NCBI GenBank assembly: GCA_001584585.1
Contig: LSYV01000072.1
Coordinates: 188,467-206,869, forward strand
Direction: 5' to 3'
DNA: 18,403 nucleotides
Source of the DNA: Gonium pectorale
Lineage: Eukaryota; Chlorophyta; Chlorophyceae; Chlamydomonadales; Volvocaceae
Shown here: in pieces, positions 17,762-18,403 of the stretch
Layout: each line of letters opens with the position of its first letter
Numbering within the stretch: the stretch's first letter is position 1
The notes under the pieces: generated by a model
Seen by the model: only the letters and a program-made list of their open reading frames with translations
The model's database searches: none
What the model was told of the DNA's origin: nothing
Position numbers and translations under genes: made by a program

Positions 17762-18403
17762 ATGGCAGCCTCCGACCTGGAGGTGCAGCTTGCTGGATTC
17801 GCGCGGTCTCTGGACGCCGTGTCAGGCCGCTTGCAAAACGGGAGTGGCAAGCCTGCGTTTGACGTGCTGTTTGCCGCACTGCCAGCATTTGTGCACATCG
17901 GGCACCCGGCTGACAAGCCGCTTCCAAGGTCAGCAGCCAAGCACGCTCTGTCGGAGGACCTGGTTCCCAAGATCTGCAAACTCCTGAGACTGCTGCTGGG
18001 GCCTGTGTCGGCGCTGGCGTCGCGGTTGCCGCTCGCAGACCGCTATACTGCGCGAATGGTCTTGGTGGCAGCCTTTGAAGTTGCTGCAGAGGTGCTTACG
18101 CGCCTGGCTTCCGTTGCGCAGCTGCTGCTGGTCCTGTGCGAGGGGCCCGAGACCACGTGCCTGTTCGCGCAGCTTTCGGACGAGATGCTGCTGCAGGCGC
18201 TCGCGGACTGGTCGCGGCTCTCGGAGGACGTCGGATGGGGGCTTGCTGACCTCGAAATACCAAGCCCGCCAGCAGCCGCTCCGAACCCTCATGCCCAGAC
18301 GCGCGCCAAGGCTTCCAGGGCGAGGAACAGCAGCAGCCGCGATCGCGGGACCACCCCCGACGTCACGAGCAATGCCGCGGGACCCGGCGGCCACACAAAC
18401 GCC
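17762..18403 (+). CDS. 5' part of an unrecognised Leu/Ala-rich helical protein, runs off the window
   Basis: An uninterrupted frame of 214 codons runs from ATG at 17762 to the window end with no stop. It begins MAASDLEVQLAGFARSLDAV. Residues about 75-150 are a series of amphipathic or hydrophobic helices (KICKLLRLLLGPVSALASRL; VAQLLLVLCEG), and after about residue 175 it turns into a Pro/Ala/Ser/Arg-rich linker (RASRARNSSSRDRG-like). No membrane topology or domain is certain. An out-of-frame ATG at 17755 overlaps the start and could reduce initiation. Support comes from the TATA box, the length of the open frame and codon use. Function unknown; further exons lie downstream. Confidence 0.7.
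   Translation, partial: MAASDLEVQLAGFARSLDAVSGRLQNGSGKPAFDVLFAALPAFVHIGHPADKPLPRSAAKHALSEDLVPKICKLLRLLLGPVSALASRLPLADRYTARMVLVAAFEVAAEVLTRLASVAQLLLVLCEGPETTCLFAQLSDEMLLQALADWSRLSEDVGWGLADLEIPSPPAAAPNPHAQTRAKASRARNSSSRDRGTTPDVTSNAAGPGGHTNA

Overview
The window looks like nuclear DNA of a GC-rich, intron-dense green alga, most likely a chlamydomonadalean or volvocine species. This is inferred from short exons with GTGAGT/GTGCGT-type donors, long repeat-filled introns, GC-rich codon use, long Gln/Ala/Pro-rich low-complexity protein and candidate TGTAA polyadenylation signals. Nothing looks bacterial, and most long open frames are shadows of GC-rich sequence.

Layout. (1) 1-6038, plus strand: nine 3' exons of an ABC1/ADCK (aarF-type) atypical kinase, with the 5' part outside the window. 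Its introns carry five copies of an ~88-nt element. Each copy has a terminal stem, a UGAUG box, an inner hairpin and a CUGA box, which is the architecture of a box C/D snoRNA. (2) 6039-8361: convergent 3' flank with no recognised gene but an unusual pair of interlocking inverted repeats. (3) 8362-9062, minus strand: a complete four-exon VMA21 gene (111 aa, V-ATPase assembly factor), reconstructed from splice sites because its exons are short. (4) 9063-11271: gene-poor. (5) 11272-14883, minus strand: a two-exon gene for an ~1137-aa Gln/Pro/Ala-rich protein with four Cys-pair motifs, preceded by a probable 5'-UTR intron and a tiny uORF. (6) 15286-16761, minus strand: an incompletely resolved gene with a mitochondrial-presequence-like first exon and a convincing last exon; a perfect 23-bp hairpin lies between them. 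(7) 16836-17224, plus strand: a putative 50-aa two-exon protein, head-to-head with gene 6. (8) 17762 to the window end, plus strand: the 5' part of an unrecognised gene behind a clear TATATATA box.

The genes do not form an obvious pathway. The kinase family acts on mitochondrial or plastid lipid/quinone metabolism, VMA21 acts in the ER, and genes 6 and 7 may encode organelle-targeted proteins. The most interesting content is non-coding: the intronic C/D-like array, the interlocking palindromes and the perfect hairpin.
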